Below are positions 5,015 through 6,964 of a stretch of DNA of 6,964 nucleotides, in pieces (position 1 is the first letter of the stretch; the number at the start of each line of letters is the position of its first letter). Under the pieces are notes generated by a model, which worked only from the letters and a program-made list of their open reading frames with translations, had not been told where the DNA came from and did no database searches. The position numbers and the translations under genes are program-made. This DNA is from Phycisphaerales bacterium UBA7708 (GTDB lineage Bacteria; Planctomycetota; Phycisphaerae; Sedimentisphaerales; Anaerohalosphaeraceae): assembly GCA_002482415.1 (NCBI GenBank), contig DLFY01000071.1:1-6964 (forward strand), given 5' to 3'.

Positions 5015-6826
5015 ATGAATAATCTGGATTATGGAATCATCGGCAACTGCAAGACCGCCGCCCTGGTGAGCCGATCCGGCAGCATCGACTGGTGCTGTAT
5101 GCCGGACTTTAACTCGGGATCTTTTTTTGCCCGCATTCTCGACCAGGAAAAAGGCGGCCATTTTGCCATCGAACCGCTGGGGACTTACCACATTACGCAG
5201 CGCTATCTGCCCAAAACCAATGTGCTGCGTACTCATTTTACCTCCGGCACAGACAGCTTCGAAGTGCTTGATTTTATGCCGCGATATAAAACGGAACAGG
5301 GAGGATATCATTGCCCATCGGAGATAATCCGTTATATCCGCGTCCTGTCGGGTATGCCCAAAGTCCGATTTGACTATCAGCCCCGACCTGCCTATGCGCA
5401 GCATGCGGTCAATTATGTAATTTCGCCGGAAACCGTCAAACACTTCACGGTCAATGGACCGTATGAATCGCTTTATCTGTATTCCAGCCTGCCGCTAAGC
5501 GACATCGTAACCGGCAAACCTATTACTCTGCCGGATCGGTCGTTCTTGCTGGTCAGTTATAATCAGAAATTAATTCACACCTCGGTGGATTGGGCCGAAC
5601 TGGAATTTGAACGGACCAAGGTCTATTGGATGGGCTGGCTGTCCAAGTCCACCGTCATTACCAGATACCCGGCCGAGGTGGAACGCAGTGCGCTGGTGCT
5701 TAAATTGCTGGCCTATCAGAAAACCGGGGCAATCCTGGCCGCCGTCACAACCAGCCTGCCCGAAACCATCGGTGAAGTACGCAATTGGGATTACCGCTTC
5801 TGCTGGATTCGGGACGCCTCGATGACCATTCAAATCCTGACTCGGCTGGGACATTATAATGTCGCCAAACGGTTTTTATCGTTTATTCTGGATATCGTAC
5901 CGTATAAAGACGAGAATATCCAGATTATGTACAATATCAATCCCCGGCGGAAAATTGTCGAGCAGGAACTGGACTGGCTGGCCGGATATGAACACTCGCG
6001 CCCCGTCCGTATCGGCAACGCCGCAGTCAAACAAAAGCAAAATGATATCTACGGTGTCCTGATTGATGTGATATACCAGAGTCTGCTGCTGTTCAGTTCC
6101 TCGATGGATTACAAGGAAGACCTGTGGACGGTCGTTCGAACCCTGGTCCGCCATGTGCAGAATAACTGGCAGAAAATGGATTCGGGCATCTGGGAATTCC
6201 GCACGGACAAGCGGCATTTCACGTTTTCCAAGATCCTGTGCTGGATGGCGATGGACCGGGCGGCTAAAATCGCAATCTTTCTGAACAAGTTTAATGAGGT
6301 CTCCGGCTACATTGCCCTGCGCAACAAGATTAAAGACGATATCCTGAAAAAAGGCTGCAATCCCGCCACCGGAGTCCTGACTCAGTATTACGGCAGCACC
6401 TCCATGGATGCGGCCAATCTGCTGGCCGAGCCGTATGGATTTTTACAGGCCACGGATCCCGTTTATGTCAACACGGTCATGGAAACATACAATCAATTAT
6501 GCGTGGACGGCCTGATGTATCGCTATCGCGACGCCGACGACTTCGGCCTGCCGAAATCGTCCTTCACCGTCTGCACATTCTGGATGATCAGGAGCTTGTG
6601 CCGGATTGGCAAAAAAGACCTCGCATTAGAGATGTTCGACAAAGTCATCCATTATGCCAACCATGTGGGCCTGTTCAGCGAGGACCTTGATTTCGCCACG
6701 AAACGGCTGCTTGGCAATTTCCCGCAGGGGTATTCACATATCGCCCTGATCGATGCCGTCTTAACCCTGTCCGAAGCCGAGAAAAAAGATATTCCGCAGG
6801 AAGAAAGCCAATTTCCGCATCTGTAA
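5015..6826 (+). CDS. Glycoside hydrolase family 15 protein (glucoamylase/trehalase type)
   Basis: This 603-residue protein shows the GH15 pattern throughout. The N-terminal motif DYGIIGNCKTAALV...GSIDWCC (5-28) opens a beta-sandwich domain of about 200 residues. NWDYRFCWIRDAS (257-269) starts the (alpha/alpha)6 barrel substrate-site region, and RPVRIGNAA is at 329-337. GIWEFRTDKRHFT (391-403) holds Glu394, the likely general acid. GLFSED (552-557) with GNFPQGYSH (567-575) holds Glu556, the likely general base. Family members hydrolyse alpha-glucosidic bonds (glucoamylase, glucodextranase, trehalase) by inversion; which one applies here is not clear. There is no signal peptide, so it should be cytoplasmic. 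AGGGAG (5003-5008) lies 6 bases before the ATG. One local departure is DDFGLPKSSFTVCTFW (508-523), where the better-known members have a GEGTF-like stretch. The gene lies 230 bases after the secreted hydrolase, same strand. Length and both catalytic glutamates indicate an intact gene. Confidence 0.93.
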   Translation: MNNLDYGIIGNCKTAALVSRSGSIDWCCMPDFNSGSFFARILDQEKGGHFAIEPLGTYHITQRYLPKTNVLRTHFTSGTDSFEVLDFMPRYKTEQGGYHCPSEIIRYIRVLSGMPKVRFDYQPRPAYAQHAVNYVISPETVKHFTVNGPYESLYLYSSLPLSDIVTGKPITLPDRSFLLVSYNQKLIHTSVDWAELEFERTKVYWMGWLSKSTVITRYPAEVERSALVLKLLAYQKTGAILAAVTTSLPETIGEVRNWDYRFCWIRDASMTIQILTRLGHYNVAKRFLSFILDIVPYKDENIQIMYNINPRRKIVEQELDWLAGYEHSRPVRIGNAAVKQKQNDIYGVLIDVIYQSLLLFSSSMDYKEDLWTVVRTLVRHVQNNWQKMDSGIWEFRTDKRHFTFSKILCWMAMDRAAKIAIFLNKFNEVSGYIALRNKIKDDILKKGCNPATGVLTQYYGSTSMDAANLLAEPYGFLQATDPVYVNTVMETYNQLCVDGLMYRYRDADDFGLPKSSFTVCTFWMIRSLCRIGKKDLALEMFDKVIHYANHVGLFSEDLDFATKRLLGNFPQGYSHIALIDAVLTLSEAEKKDIPQEESQFPHL

Positions 6827-6881
6827 TTTCAGACAGACAAATATCGAATTTTCAGTTCAATTAAGACTTTGGGAGAAGTAT

Positions 6882-6964
6882 TTGAACCTTCAAAGCGGAA
6901 AAGAAATCGAAAGTCATTCCGGGTATTTTAGACGTTGGCCTTTGTTCTGCCTCAGACGGAAATG
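6882..6964 (+). CDS. Possible start of a further gene (partial, TTG start)
   Basis: A TTG at 6882 has GGGAG (6871-6875) 6 bases upstream. It opens a frame without stops to the window edge, 27 codons, beginning (M)NLQSGKEIESHSGYFRRW. The frame could carry on as an N-terminal cytoplasmic segment, but no domain is recognisable. An imperfect inverted repeat CTTTG...CAAAG (6868-6872 with 6891-6895) surrounds the start. An alternative is an ATG at 6962-6964, at the very edge, with a weak upstream site. 27 codons without a stop is not strong evidence in itself. Confidence 0.35.
   Translation, partial: MNLQSGKEIESHSGYFRRWPLFCLRRK

Noticed and set aside
4868..5443. 191-codon open frame on the minus strand covering the spacer and the GH15 N-terminus
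   Set aside because: Most of it is the complement of conserved GH15 sequence, and nothing supports translation.

Overview
The window looks like chromosomal DNA of a free-living, carbohydrate-degrading bacterium. It has a trigger factor gene, a tRNA-Gly gene with no encoded CCA, two glycoside hydrolase genes and the start of a lipoprotein gene. Shine-Dalgarno sites are AGGAG-like, genes are moderately GC-rich and the spacers are AT-rich. The wording of the large secreted hydrolase and of the GH15 protein resembles what I remember from Planctomycetota (Phycisphaerae-like) and other PVC-group bacteria. That placement is inference from memory and is weak. I see no IS element, phage gene, CRISPR array or other mobile DNA.

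Left part (1-2040), read on the minus strand. In transcription order there is a tRNA-Gly(GCC) gene with its own promoter, a roughly 155-base structured stretch ending in a strong intrinsic terminator, and trigger factor (tig) starting only 41 bases beyond that terminator. A second strong terminator follows tig. Then a good sigma70-type promoter drives a 5' leader with overlapping hairpins, leading into a lipoprotein gene that runs off the left edge. The stretch between the tRNA and tig has the layout of a transcription attenuator, and is the best candidate here for an undescribed regulatory element.

Right part (2040-6964), read on the plus strand, divergent from the tRNA. It holds a secreted 854-residue clan GH-A-like glycoside hydrolase with a carbohydrate-binding-like jelly roll apparently inserted inside its catalytic barrel. 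A 230-base spacer follows, with a purine tract and a 40-base inverted repeat. Next is a 603-residue cytoplasmic GH15 protein of the glucoamylase/trehalase type, and then the probable start of another gene cut by the window edge. The two hydrolases may act in sequence, with exported polysaccharide cleavage followed by intracellular alpha-glucoside cleavage. No shared substrate can be shown from the sequence.

No gene-free stretch exceeds 300 bases. The spacers at 87-273, 1687-1912, 1985-2219, 4785-5014 and 6827-6881 are described through their individual elements.
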